Of a stretch of 64,000 nucleotides of DNA, positions 31,805 to 41,575 are shown piece after piece. Within the stretch, counting starts at the first letter, position 1; every line of letters begins with the position of its first letter. The translations under genes were made by a program, and so were the position numbers. The notes beneath the pieces are model-generated. The model saw only the letters and a list, made by a program, of their open reading frames with translations, did not search any database and had not been told where the DNA came from. The stretch lies in the NCBI GenBank assembly GCA_963585895.1, contig CAUZXS010002445.1, positions 108,687-172,686 of the forward strand, in the 5' to 3' direction. Source of the stretch: Sepioteuthis lessoniana. Its lineage: Eukaryota; Mollusca; Cephalopoda; Myopsida; Loliginidae.

Positions 31805-31930
31805 ATAGTCATCCTCAGACAGGCTGTTTCGTTGTATCACAACTCTTCAGTGTAGCTTGACACGTAGGACGCATGCAGCTGGGATCGAAACCCGCCCAAC
31901 TTTATCTTAGACTTAGTATTAGACAGCTCA
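31805..31930 (-). mobile_element. Family G element: tRNA-like head plus hammerhead
   Basis: Read on minus: a tRNA-like head with B box GGGTTTCGATCCC (near 31893), a linker, then a complete hammerhead core at 31856-31813. The same arrangement occurs at 42925-43090. About 125 bp is preserved. Confidence 0.72.
31813..31856 (-). ncRNA. Type I hammerhead ribozyme (family G)
   Basis: On minus: CTGAAGA (31850-31844; position 7 of the core is variable, so CUGANGA is satisfied), stem II GTTGT-GAT-ACAAC perfect over five pairs, GAAA, then a two-pair stem III AC-AGCCT-GT, cleavage triplet GTC, then TGAGG, which can pair partly with the upstream CTACA to form stem I. A very short stem III is the form known from animal type I hammerheads, which may act as dimers. 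Core intact; stem I is imperfect. Confidence 0.7.
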
Positions 31931-31939
31931 GTCAGCAAG

Positions 31940-32440
31940 CATACTACGTCAGCTAGGGAATTATAAGGTATTAAGTAGTAGCGTTCGTTTGTTTACATTT
32001 TATACCTTACCGGATACCAGAGTGCTCAATTCGTTCGAAGAGCTTCTCTTAATATTTTATACATCGTATATTATTGTCTTCTAAATATCTTAATTAAAGT
32101 GTAGAATATCCACCTGTTTAGTAAGTTAAAGTCGTCAGAGAATTGGGGTAAATTAACTTAGATTAAAAATATTCTCTTCAAATTTGAAAATGTTCCAAAA
32201 ATTTTATTTTCTTGAGTTCTTAGGTAAAACCCTTTCCGTATCTCCTTGGTAATGATATACGTAAATATAATTCGCTGAAGTTAATGGCAAAAGCTTCCCC
32301 TCCCCGTAGCCGATTTAGTCTTTGTTACAATGAAAACTGTTAGTATTTCATAAATATATTTTTGAGTTCGTAACAGTGAAGAAGATGGTTGTGAACTTTG
32401 TCTAAATTGTAGACTTTCATTTACTGAGTGCCGGGTCTTG
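31940..32440. other. No recognised feature
   Basis: AT-rich, no repeat family seen. Confidence 0.4.
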
Positions 32441-32444
32441 TGGA

Positions 32445-32830
32445 ATTATATACGAGACGTGCTAAAAAAATATCTATCCCCCACCTGCAAAAAAGAAATA
32501 AGAAATGAACTATGAATAAAACGTTGATTTTCTTTAAAATTGTCTCTTTGGCATTCCAGTGAGTTTTCAATTGGTCGAAGTGCCTCTAAAACATTTCTTT
32601 TGATAGTGAAACTTTACCATCATAATTATTTCACTCTCTCTCACATCCTCAAATTTTACCATTGAGATTAACGTTCAGTTTGGCAAACAAGAAAAAGTCA
32701 CGTGTTGATTGTTCTGGTGAGTATCGAATGTATTGTACTTGCAAAATCCTGTCTTTTAAAAAATATTGAGACACGTTTTATAATCTTTTTCCCAAATCGG
32801 CTCTGACTCCTCTCATTGAAATCATAATGT
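32445..32830 (-). mobile_element. Mariner-like transposon, C-terminal fragment
   Basis: The minus strand reads YSPEQSTRDFFLFAKLNVNL, then NGK, matching the mariner catalytic end (usual form YSPDLAPCDFFLFPKLK). Stops follow soon after. The lower-coordinate end, TATATACGAGACGTGCTA, may be the element terminus. A different lineage from the mariner copies at 25212, 53870 and 58751. Confidence 0.6.
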
Positions 32831-33114
32831 CTAGTCAGTAATCTAGATCTCTAGACATCATCTCTTCATTACATAAGTTTCTCAGTTGCGCACAAGTCCT
32901 CATTTAGATTTTAAATTTAAGAAAATATTTAAACTTTAGTTTCAATACTTTTTTATTAGTCTTTAGACTAGCATAACTCTCGTCAAAAATTACAAATTTT
33001 ATTCGTCTGGATGAGTAGGCTGGTCATATCAAGTCTTAGCACCTCTATGATTGTCTCGACTGTATTCTTCGAATTGCTCTTGTAGAAAGCAAATAGCCAA
33101 CCCTATTTTATCTT

Positions 33115-33505
33115 CAGCCTAGTCGGTTGGGGCTGTAGAATACACCGACTGGTTCTCTGCAGAGGGGTAAGACCCCCCCCCCAACAAGTGTCCTGGATAT
33201 GACGCTAAACAATCTGATGGTGAGATTCCAGCAATGCTAGAGCTTTGAGGAATGCGGAGTACCCCTTCATTGCCATCGCTCCCAGGTCTAGTTTGGCCCG
33301 GAGTGATTGCACCTGATAAGGATCCTATCTATGGGTTAAACAAAACTAAACGGTGGTTGGAGTTTACTGTTTTTTTGCATTTAAACTGCGTACTTATGCT
33401 AAACTGAATTGCTCGAAATATAACTGTTTTGACATCTAACCAGTGTACTTATGCTAAACTGTTTTATCTGAAATAAAACAGTTTTGACATTTAACTCTAT
33501 GTATT
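33115..33505 (+). mobile_element. Family A copy, first of three in a row
   Basis: Head TTGGGGCTGTAGAATACACC, CCTGGATATGACGCTAAACA, core, two body units, no tail. The next copy starts inside its body. Confidence 0.75.
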
Positions 33506-33755
33506 GCCTTGTCGGCTGGGGCTGTAGAATACACTGACTGCTCCTTTGCAGAGGGGTAAGACCCCCACCAAAGAGTGTCCTAGATATGACACTAAACAAT
33601 CTGATGGTGAGGTTCCAGTAATGCTGGAGCTTTGGGGAATGCAGAGTATCCCTTTATTGTCATCACTCCCAGGTCCACTCTGACCCAGAGTGGTAGCACC
33701 TGATAATGGTCCTATCTATGGGTTAAATAGAATTAAACCATGCTTCCTTCACAAT
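33506..33755 (+). mobile_element. Family A copy, second of three
   Basis: Head CTTGTCGGCTGGGGCTGTAG, core to GGGTTAAATAGAATTAAACC. Body and tail cut by the third copy. Confidence 0.75.
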
Positions 33756-33762
33756 ACTTTGA

Positions 33763-34408
33763 CCAGTCAGCTAGGGCTATAGAATACACCGACTGCACCG
33801 CTGCAGAGGGGTAAAATGCCCCCAATGAGTGTCCTGGATAAGACACTAAACAATCCGTTCCAGTGATACTAGGCTTTGGGGAATGCGGAGTACCCTTTCA
33901 TTGCCATTGCTCCCAGGTCTAGTCTGGCCCGGTGTGGTAGCACCTGATAGGGCCCTATTTATGGGTTAAATAGAACTAACGGCATACTTATGCTAAACTG
34001 AATTGTTTGACTGAACTGAATAGCTTGAGATAGAAATGTCTTTGACAATTAAACCATACTTACATTTAAACTGCGTACTCATGTTAAACTGAATTATTTG
34101 AAATTGAACTGTTTTTGACAATGAAACTGCATTTACACTAAACTGAATTGTTTAATATAGAACAGTTTTGACATTTAACTGTGTGTAAACGAAATCGGTA
34201 CTAATGCTAAACTGAATTAGCTGAATTAGAACTGCTTGACTGAACTGAATAGTTTGAAATCGAGATGTTTTTCACAATTAAACTGTACTTTCATTTAAAC
34301 TGCGTGCTTATGCTAAACTGAACTGTTTGTAATAGAACTAATTATTTACATAAAATGGATTTGGTGTTAAATAGCCTACAAAGGTTGATATGCCATACAA
34401 TCCAACCA
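33763..34408 (+). mobile_element. Family A copy, third of three, complete
   Basis: Head CAGTCAGCTAGGGCTATAG, core, a body of at least six ACTGAATTGTTTGAAATAGA-type units (about 55 bp period), tail GGATTTGGTGTTAAATAG, GATATGCCATACAATCC, end CCAACCAACC. The two preceding copies probably owe their truncation to insertion or recombination between A copies. Confidence 0.8.
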
Positions 34409-34439
34409 ACCTATTTTATCTTTAAAGTGCTTGAAGTCG

Positions 34440-34850
34440 GTGGTTGAGAGGGATTTGTGCTGAGACAGCAATACTTGAAACCGTTTAAACTGTGTGTAAA
34501 TAAATGATCAATAATAAATAGAATTATTACTGCTAGTAATACTTGAAAGTATTTAACTTTGTGCAAACAAATGATCAATATTAAATAAATTATTAGCGTT
34601 GAATAGCAATGTGGTAGTACACCTGAACTCACCAACCACAACGGTGATTCCGCTGACCGTTCCGCTGGTCGGTTATGTCTTCGGATGATACGACTAATCC
34701 GCTATCTGCCCACGATGTTTTTGATCCAGACAGCAGATAAATCACTAATAGGAATCGCTGGTCGGTGAGTAGACTGATGAGACCATACCATTAAGAAATA
34801 AAAATAAGTGGACGTCTTGAAAAATAGCAATATTTAGAAAAAATTCTTTA
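34440..34850 (+). repeat. Family A body with a 212-bp insertion
   Basis: AATAGCAATACTTG-type units (34470-34610 and 34823-34845), split by an unrelated segment (see 34611). Confidence 0.7.
34611..34822. mobile_element. Unclassified 212-bp structured insert
   Basis: Flanked by a 9-bp duplication AATAGCAAT (34602-34610 and 34823-34831). GC-richer than its surroundings. CTCACCAACC (34628) pairs with GGTCGGTGAG (34760), and GATTCC with GGAATC just inside, forming a long imperfect stem; ATCTGC/GCAGAT forms an internal stem. It contains CTGATGAGACC at 34773, identical to the 5-prime half of the family F hammerhead, but no matching GAAA half. Confidence 0.6.
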
Positions 34851-35087
34851 AAAATGGTACATGTCTTCAATCATCCCAGAGGTATGAAGTTTTTGTTAGA
34901 CCCAGTTCACGAATTAAGTCAGTCAATCCTTCCTCTATGTTTTAGGCTTTTCTATTCTCACTTTCTATATAGTCTGGCACAAGGCAATCTCAAAAGGTGT
35001 TTATATTTGCTCTTCTCAATCCTAAGTATTATTTTACAACTGTCTTATTACGTTAGGCTTCCTTCTCTTTCTTATCCCAGGGCAGTC

Positions 35088-35482
35088 TGGCCCAGTTTGT
35101 TGGGGCCACTGAATACACTGACTGCATCTCTGCAGAAGGGTACAACTCCTTCAACGAGTGTCCAAGATATGACACTAAAAAAATCTGATGGTGAGGTTCC
35201 AGTAATGCTGGAGCTTTGGGGGATGCAGAATACCCTTCATTGCTATCGGAGTGGCAGCACCTGGCCCGGAGTGGCAGCACCTGATAGGAGCCTATCTATG
35301 GGTCAAATAGAACTAAACTGTGTAATTATGCTCAACTGAATTGTTTAGAATTATCTGTTTTTACATTAATTGTGTGTTTAAATTGTAATTATGCTAAATA
35401 GAATTGCTTGAAATAGAACTGTTTTGACATTTAACTGTAAGCAAAAAAATCTATACTCATACTAAACTGAATTGTTTGAAAC
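35088..35482 (+). mobile_element. Family A element without tail
   Basis: Head CCCAGTTTGTTGGGGCCACT, core with a small duplication (GGCCCGGAGTGGCAGCACCT, twice at about 35253 and 35265), body units. The tail is replaced by unrelated sequence; a separate A tail sits at 36190. Confidence 0.75.
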
Positions 35483-36189
35483 TTTTATCAAAACAAAACT
35501 GCCAGCCAACAAACTTTTATCAAAACAAAACTGCCAGCCAACAAACCCAAGACAAGGTTAAAAATTCAGAATTTCGTCGAAACAGCAAGCCGACCCTCGT
35601 TCTGTCTCTGCTGAGGAAAGAAACCTCTCATTTTATGTATATCTCTTTTTCGAGGAGTGGGATGGCGAAATTATTGACAATATCAAATTTTGGATTTCAA
35701 AAATTAAATTTGACTTGCTTTGCTGCGATTTTAGTTTTCAGTTCACTCCCACCTTCAGCCAAACTGGACGGTCTTTCACAAACTTGGAATAACTACTAAT
35801 TTTATGCTGACGTGTTATTGCATCAGAAAATGTTTTAAAGAACGTTTTCAACATTTCAAATTTAAGAAAAAAAAGTTTTTTCAAATCCAAGGTTTTCTGT
35901 ACTCGACCGCCTTTGATGTTTGACAGCCCCTGGCTTTCAGGGTCAAATCTACCGTCAATTTCGCTTTGTCAGCTATAGCCAATCAAAACAATAATTCCCT
36001 TAAAATTTCTGCTGTCAAAACAATTCACCTATCTTTTTGACTATTTCTAGCCAAATAATAGCGATATATTTTTCAACTTTTCCCCACGAAAAAATAACAA
36101 TACAAAATCGATTTACACTTTATTCTAAAAATCCATTCCAGCTGAATTTTTTCTTTTCTGGTTAATAACATTCTTCTGACAACATCTTT
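35483..36189. other. Unassigned insert between A body and A tail
   Basis: Begins with a tandem duplication of about 30 bp (TTATCAAAACAAAACTGCC at 35494 and 35518). The rest shows no family. As A body precedes and A body plus tail follow, this roughly 700-bp block may be an insertion into one A copy. Confidence 0.45.
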
Positions 36190-36335
36190 AACAGCAATAC
36201 TTGAAAGCATTTAACTTTGTGCAAACAAATGAGTTCTAACTAGTTTAAAAATAGTAAGAAATTATTCACTTACAAATCATATAACAGGATTTGGCATTAA
36301 ATAATTAACAAGAGTTGGTATGCCATTAAAATAAG
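36190..36335 (+). repeat. Family A body end and tail
   Basis: AACAGCAATACTTGAAAGC, then GGATTTGGCATTAAATAAT and GGTATGCCATTAAAATAAGC. Confidence 0.7.
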
Positions 36336-36429
36336 CAACCAATTCTGGTCCAGTTCAAACCAAGCTTAGTAAATTTTCACATCTCATTTTATTGGCAAAT
36401 TTCAAAGCTCCTCCTAGATTACCTCTAAC

Positions 36430-36875
36430 AAAATATCTAATAGATTTTGTGTAACATAGACACATCCATCAAAATGCCCAATAGATTTTTTTGTAACCTA
36501 GACACATCCATCGAAATACCCAATAGATTTTTTTGTAACCTAGACACATCCATCGAAATACCCAATAGATTTTCTGTAACCTAGACACATCCATCGAAAT
36601 ACCCAATAGATTTTCTGTAACCTAGACACATCATCGAAATACCCAATAGATTTTCTGTAACCTTGGCACATCGATCGAAATACCCAAAAGATTTTCTGTA
36701 ACCTAGACACATCGATCGAAATACCCAAAAGATTTTCTGTAACCTAGGCACATCGACCGAAATACCCAATAGATTTTCTGTAACCTAGACACATCCATCA
36801 AAATATCCAATAGATTTTTTTGTAACCTAGACACATCCATCGAAATATCCAATAGATTTTCTCTATCATGACCAC
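36430..36875. repeat. Minisatellite of about 41 bp, about 11 units
   Basis: Unit TAGACACATCCATCGAAATA plus CCCAATAGATTTTCTGTAACC, with lengths varying by one to three bases in the T run and single substitutions. ORFs reading YWVFR..CLGYRKS across it are artefacts. Confidence 0.93.
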
Positions 36876-36879
36876 ATCC

Positions 36880-37265
36880 ATCGAAATGCGTAGTGAATTT
36901 CTCATGACATGGCGTGAGTTTTGATTTGTTAATCTTATATGAATGCATAGTTTTCAAACATGGGCTCTTTAAATGTGTCCGAATATTTTTTTTACATCAG
37001 TTTAAAAAGAAATAAATCTTTTAAGAAAAATTGGCGTCAAAGTGTTTTTTGAAAAAATTATGTACGTATGGAAATTGATTGATTTGAACGGCATGTCAAC
37101 TCGTCTGGGATTATTTTATGTTTAGTGATTAGGGTATTGCATACCTTGTACGTTTGTATTAATGATCTATTGTGGTTTCTGAAGATTTTTTTATACATGG
37201 TTATATTATTATGTATATTTCTCTCTCATACAAAAAAATTTGCCATTAGATCTATTTGACCAATA
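36880..37265. other. No recognised feature
   Basis: AT-rich; a faint A tail (minus) near 37085-37125 (GGCATGTCAACTCGTCTGGG). Confidence 0.4.
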
Positions 37266-37267
37266 GA

Positions 37268-37399
37268 TGGGCCCTCTGATGGAGTAATGGTTAGCAAGCT
37301 ATATTAGCAAGCTTTGACGATCGAGTTTAAGTCTCATTGGGTGCCCCATTCAGATGCCCTTGTGCCACATCTAAGCAAAAAGCTTAGTAAATTACTATT
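37268..37399 (+). mobile_element. Family E short tRNA-like repeat
   Basis: A-box-like GATGGAGTAATGGTTAGC, B-box-like CGAGTTTAAGTCTC, GGGTGCCCCATTCAGATGCC, AAAAGCTTAGTAAATTAC. Best copy of E. Confidence 0.68.
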
Positions 37400-37526
37400 T
37401 GACCATTTGATGGGGACCCGAATAGTCACGGCCACTATGATAATAGTGGTAATATTTTTTTCTTTTGTTAAAGTTTATTTCGTATTAGTTAAATTATTCT
37501 GAATATTTTTCTCGTGTCTCTTCATC

Positions 37527-38106
37527 ATTAATTTGCCCAGTCGGCTGGGGCTGTAGAATACACTGACTGCACCTCTGCAGAGGGGTAAGACTACCACCCA
37601 ATGAGTGTCCTGGATATGACACTAAACAATCTGATGTTGAGGGTCCAGTAATGCTGGGGCTTTGGGGAATGCGGAGCACCCCTTCATTGCCATTGCTCCC
37701 AGGTCCACTTTGGCTTGGAATGGTAGCACTTGATACAGCCCTGCGTGGTATCATATGATATCATATGGGCTAAATAGAACTAACGGCATACCTATGCTAA
37801 ACTGAATTGTTTGAAATAGAAATGTCTTTGACAATTAAACCCTACTTACATTCAAACTGCGTGCTTATGCTAAACTGAATTATTTGAAATAGAACTGTTT
37901 TTACACAAAACTGAATTGTTTAACATAGAACTTTTTTAACATTTAACTGTGTAAAGAAAACCTGTACTTATACTAAACTGAATTATCTGAATTAGAACTG
38001 CTTGACTAAACTGAATAACTTGAAATAGAAATGTTTTTCACAAACTGTGTACTCATGCTAAACTGAATTGTTTGAAATAGAACTGATTATTTACATAAAA
38101 ATGGAT
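37527..38106 (+). mobile_element. Family A element
   Basis: Starts TTTGCCCAGTCGGCTGGGG, full core, long body of about 55-bp units. The tail is cut right after ATAAAAATGGATT by hammerhead sequence. Confidence 0.8.
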
Positions 38107-38160
38107 TATTAGGTCTCATCAGCAGTGTATACCTTGATCTCCACCTCAATTCATAATATT
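38107..38160 (-). ncRNA. Half hammerhead, minus strand
   Basis: Minus: ACACTG (stem I strand), CTGATGA (38122-38116), GACC, TAAT, then the family A sequence: the 5-prime half of a family F ribozyme, cut inside loop II. No GAAA half, so not active. Confidence 0.65.
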
Positions 38161-38324
38161 ATTCCTCTACTTGAAAAAGAATGTAGTTCCAAGTCTTCGC
38201 CCTTGGGGTCATAATAATTACGCGGATGGGTATTTCTTATCCTCTTGGGAAGACGTGGTCCTGGAGGTGACCGTGTCCTCTGTAAAGTGTACGGATGTAA
38301 CTTGCAAGACACGTTCAGGTTAAT
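38161..38324. other. Unassigned sequence beside hammerhead element
   Basis: CAATTCATAATATTATTCCTC (38148) recurs, diverged, at 38553 downstream of the F element (CAATTCACAATACAATTCC), giving direct repeats about 400 bp apart around it. No coding signal. Confidence 0.4.
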
Positions 38325-38553
38325 TGGGCGCGCAATTACTCTGGCTAGTTGATTTGGCGTCACTTATGTGCGATATGGGTCGATGGCTCGGTTGTAGAGT
38401 TTCAGTTTTGCAATCTGTGGTCGCTGGTTCGGTCTCCAGTAAGGGAGATCACGTTATACACTGCTGATGAGACCTAATAAGGTCGGAACAGCTATCCAGT
38501 GTTTCCGTGTGTCGTGCGTAAGAGTTCGTCGGATTTTCTGGTCATGGTAATTC
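38325..38553 (+). mobile_element. Family F element: tRNA-like head plus hammerhead
   Basis: Aligns with 43980-44211 along its length: GCTAGTTGATTTGGCG, GATATGGGTCGATGGC, GTTGTAGAGTTTC, B-box-like TGGTTCGGTCTCC, then the ribozyme, then TTTTCTGGTCATGGTAATTC. About 230 bp, no protein. Proliferation presumably depended on a LINE or PLE enzyme. Confidence 0.75.
38458..38502 (+). ncRNA. Type I hammerhead ribozyme, decayed core
   Basis: Stem I ACACTG/CAGTGT is perfect over six pairs (38458-38463 with 38497-38502); CTGATGA, stem II GACC-TAATAA-GGTC perfect. The GAAA box reads GGAA (38485-38488) and stem III has one unpaired position, so catalysis is doubtful. Predicted cleavage after ATC at 38496. 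Confidence 0.7.
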
Positions 38554-38599
38554 AATTCACAATACAATTCCTCTACTTAAAACAGAAAAAAAAAATGTT

Positions 38600-38735
38600 G
38601 ATGTATTTGAATCATAAATGGGACCCTAACAGATACTACCATTCCAGGTCATAATGGACCAAGGATTTATAGCAATAAAGAGGTATTTCTCACTCCCTAG
38701 AGCACCAGGAGTAAAGCTTTATTACTGGATGCATT
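38600..38735 (-). repeat. Family A core fragment
   Basis: AAATGGGACCCTAACAGATA, then CCATTCCAGGTCATAATGG: a diverged minus-strand core. Confidence 0.55.
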
Positions 38736-38766
38736 TGATTTTTATACGGTGGCAGTATTATCCGCA

Positions 38767-39342
38767 GTTGGCTTGCCCAGTCAGCTGGGGGTGTACAATA
38801 CACTGACTGCACCTCTGCAGAGGGGTAAGACCCCCCCCTAACGAGTGTCCTGGATATGACACTAAACAATCTGATGGTGAGGTTCCAGCAGTGCTGGAGC
38901 TTTGGGGAATGCGGAGTACCCCTTCATTGCCATCGCTCCCAGGTCCACTCTGGCCCGGAGTGGTAGCACCTGATAGGGCCCTATCTATGGGTTAAATAGA
39001 ACTAACAACATACTTATGCTAAAATGAATTGAGTAAACTGAATAGCTTCAAATAGAAACGTTTTTGACAAACCGTACTTACACTTAAACTTCGTGCTTAT
39101 GCTTAACTGAATTATTTCAAATAGAACTGTTTTTCGACATTAAAACTGTATTTACACTTAACTGAATTATTACATATAACTGCTTGAATAGTTTGAAATG
39201 GAAATGTTTTTGACAATTAAACTCTGTACTTATGCTAAACTGAACTGTTTTCAATAGAACAGATTATTTACATAAAATGGATTTGGCGTTAAATAACGTA
39301 CAAAGGTTGATATGCCATAAAACCAACCAACCAACCGCAGTT
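38767..39342 (+). mobile_element. Family A element, complete
   Basis: Starts TTGCCCAGTCAGCTGGGGG, full core, body, tail GGATTTGGCGTTAAATAACG, GATATGCCATAAAACC, ending CCAACCAACCAACC. The head hairpin CAGTCAG / CTGACTG keeps pairing despite differing from the CAGTCGG / CCGACTG of other copies. Confidence 0.85.
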
Positions 39343-39344
39343 GG

Positions 39345-39425
39345 CACAGTCTCACCGTGACGACTGGAGTTCGAACTCGCTTCCTGTGATGTAGCAATCC
39401 AGCCCATAACCACTACGCCATAGAG
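39345..39425 (-). mobile_element. tRNA-like SINE head (B-like)
   Basis: Minus: TATGGCGTAGTGGTTATGG (A box), GCTGGATTGCTACATCACAG, GCGAGTTCGAACTCC (B box). Only the head is present, directly after an A element. Confidence 0.65.
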
Positions 39426-39499
39426 ACTAACCCTTCCATTAATAGATTTTTAATGTTGCCTTACAACACACAACATATATTCAGTCTTTTTGACGAGGG

Positions 39500-39790
39500 C
39501 TTAAATACGTTCACTGTGAACCCCTGCAGAGTGGTAGGACCCCCGTCAAAGGGGTGTCTGGGTTATGACACTAAACTGCATTTCTATTTCAAACAATTCA
39601 GTTTAGGATGGGCACATAGTTTTATTGTCAAAAACATTTCTATTTCAAGCCATTCAGCTTATTCAAACAGTTCTAGTTCAGCTAAGTACCAGTACAGATT
39701 TAAATATCAAAACAGTTCTATATTAAACAATTCAGTTTTGTGTAAGTAGAGTTTCAATGCCAAAAACTGTTCCATTTCAAACAATTATAT
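39500..39790. repeat. Family A fragments in both orientations
   Basis: 39525-39575: plus head remnant (CCCCTGCAGAGTGGTAGGAC). 39580-39790: minus body units (TTCTATTTCAAACAATTCAG). Confidence 0.6.
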
Positions 39791-39863
39791 AAAATAAAAG
39801 ATACTTTTTTACAGAAGGAAATATTCGTCTATTTCATAAAATTCAAATCTTTTTCTTTGAATG

Positions 39864-39865
<2 letters not shown>

Positions 39866-39897
<32 letters not shown>
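39866..39897. repeat. (TA)n microsatellite
   Basis: About 15 TA units. Confidence 0.95.
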
Positions 39898-39898
<1 letters not shown>

Positions 39899-40267
39899 CA
39901 CTATTTAACATTATCCTTTTCCTCATATGTGAAATCTTAATGATTTGTTTACCAAGTTTTGCTTAGCCTGGCACATCAGACTTGGGTTGGTTACAGTACC
40001 TGCTATTTCTAAATTGTCACCCATTTAATAAACTTAAACAGGCTCATCATTGCTTTCCCCCTACAATATATTAATCGAGCTTGCATTTTCAAGTGCCTCT
40101 TAGATGATATAGTAAGCTATTATGGCCATGCTTAGTTTTATCTTCTCATTTGTAGGAACAACATCCTAAAGGTCATGAGTCGCTTGATATTCTGTCTGCT
40201 ATATTTCTAATAACTGCATTTACTTCTATTGGAAGTAGAAATGAATAATTCTATTTGTATCTTCTAA

Positions 40268-40432
40268 ATTCTGCTATGGATAAATAGTTGGGCAGACTGA
40301 ATTTTTTTTTTTACATCGATTAGGCAACCAGAAGGCAAACTTTGAATTCAAAGCAGTTGAAGTCTGCTTAAAAAATTAACCTTGTCTCATATCCTACACG
40401 TGGCGGAGAGGCTGGGTAAATACAAACTAAAA
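40268..40432 (+). mobile_element. SINE family C, 3-prime half
   Basis: GCTATGGATAAATAGTTGGG, TTAGGCAACC, TTTGAATTCAAAGCAG, CTTGTCTCATATCCTACACG, GGCGGAGAGGCTGGGTAAAT. Head missing. Confidence 0.68.
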
Positions 40433-40689
40433 TGTGTCTTCGAGCAGAAACATAGGAGCACATAAAATGTTATTAGAAAAGTAACATTCAAATAATTTAT
40501 TTTTGGTAAACATTTAAAGAAACTTGAGGAACAACGTGTCAAATGAGTTATATTTTTTATGTGTATATGTAGAGTTTCATATACGTTTCGCTGCTCTAAT
40601 GCATTCTCTCTTATTTTTTTTTTTGGTCTGACCGAGAACTTTTCAGCATTCAAAGCCACTTGTACTATTTTGCATATGAGAAAAAATTA

Positions 40690-40800
40690 GTGGAAAAATG
40701 TATAAATTGAAACCCTGACAACGGATTCAAAAATGATGTTTCGTCTTTATTTCAAAAAGACTTCATCAGAATGACGACTTGTTCTAAATTTCGGCATAGG
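40690..40800 (-). other. Hammerhead-like motif, probably from a Penelope-like element
   Basis: Minus: TTCTGATGAAGTC, then a stem of GTCTTT/AAAGAC closed by TTGAAAT, then GAAACATCA. The core resembles a hammerhead (CTGATGA ... GAAAC) but has an extra A after CTGATGA, and I find no convincing stem III or cleavage site. It recurs in style at 28010. Confidence 0.4.
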
Positions 40801-41279
40801 AGGAAATAGATAATTAAGAATAAAAAGGGGAGTGATCATAAAAAAGAGTTAGAAAAGAAAGGAAGATATATATCAGAGTGGTGGCAGCAGGGATTATTGA
40901 CTGTGATTTATCTTTAGAACATCTCAGTCATGGCTAAGTAGACAGTGGGAAGGCAACAGCCATCGTCAAGCGTATCAAATTTCATCAAATACTTGACCAA
41001 CAGAAATGGAATATTTAAATGAAAAAGATCGTCTGGAAGTGTGGTAAGAAATAAATGTCTTAGTTTTTGTTCTAAAATGTTTTTCTTATCCATTTTCTAT
41101 TCTAATGTTATTATCATGTAATATTATGTCTGCCACGTTGGCTGAAATCTGGTAGAAGCCACCTCGTTGTTTAAGGTGTTTGGACTGAGAGATGACTGAC
41201 GATTCTAACAGTCGGCGAGAGTTTTTGCCATGTATAAGTTTCTGAAATTTGGATTCTTGTTCCATTAACATGTTCTGGA
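40801..41279. other. No recognised feature
   Basis: Unassigned sequence between the hammerhead-like motif and a LINE fragment. Confidence 0.4.
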
Positions 41280-41575
41280 AGCAGCACCTCTATAAAAACA
41301 GCGATTAATTGGCCACCAACCTCCCATCTCACAAACCATCCAAGTAAGATGATCAAAACTGTCTGGCCACCGCTGGAGAAGTATGGACGAACTCAGAAGC
41401 AACATTTCCTTATGGACTTCTTCACATGGACGCTTCAGTGTTAACCGATCAGCTAAGACTCTGTGCGGACACTAGATGTAGTCTAGAAGACTTAATAGGA
41501 ACCATGGATGATAGGGACGGATGGCAAGGGAGAGTCGAGGAACTCCGTGCAGTCAGCGCGATTTGATGATAATTT
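41280..41575 (+). mobile_element. RTE-like LINE, extreme C-terminal end
   Basis: Decayed coding for the C-terminus: HRWRSMDELRSN-like, WTSSHGR-like, then DQLRLCADTRCSLEDLIGT and MDDRDGWQGRVEELRAVSAI followed by TGATGAT. Same protein region as 22860-23139 but another, older subfamily. Confidence 0.75.

Noticed and set aside
34773-34800. Complete hammerhead in the 212-bp insert
   Set aside because: CTGATGAGACC is present but no GGTC-GAAA half or cleavage site at the right distance.
34854-35339. 161-codon ORF
   Set aside because: Its second half lies in a family A head and core; the first half is composition-biased, with no recognised family.
40690-40800. Full hammerhead on minus
   Set aside because: Extra base after CTGATGA and no stem III or cleavage triplet found; kept only as a hammerhead-like relic.
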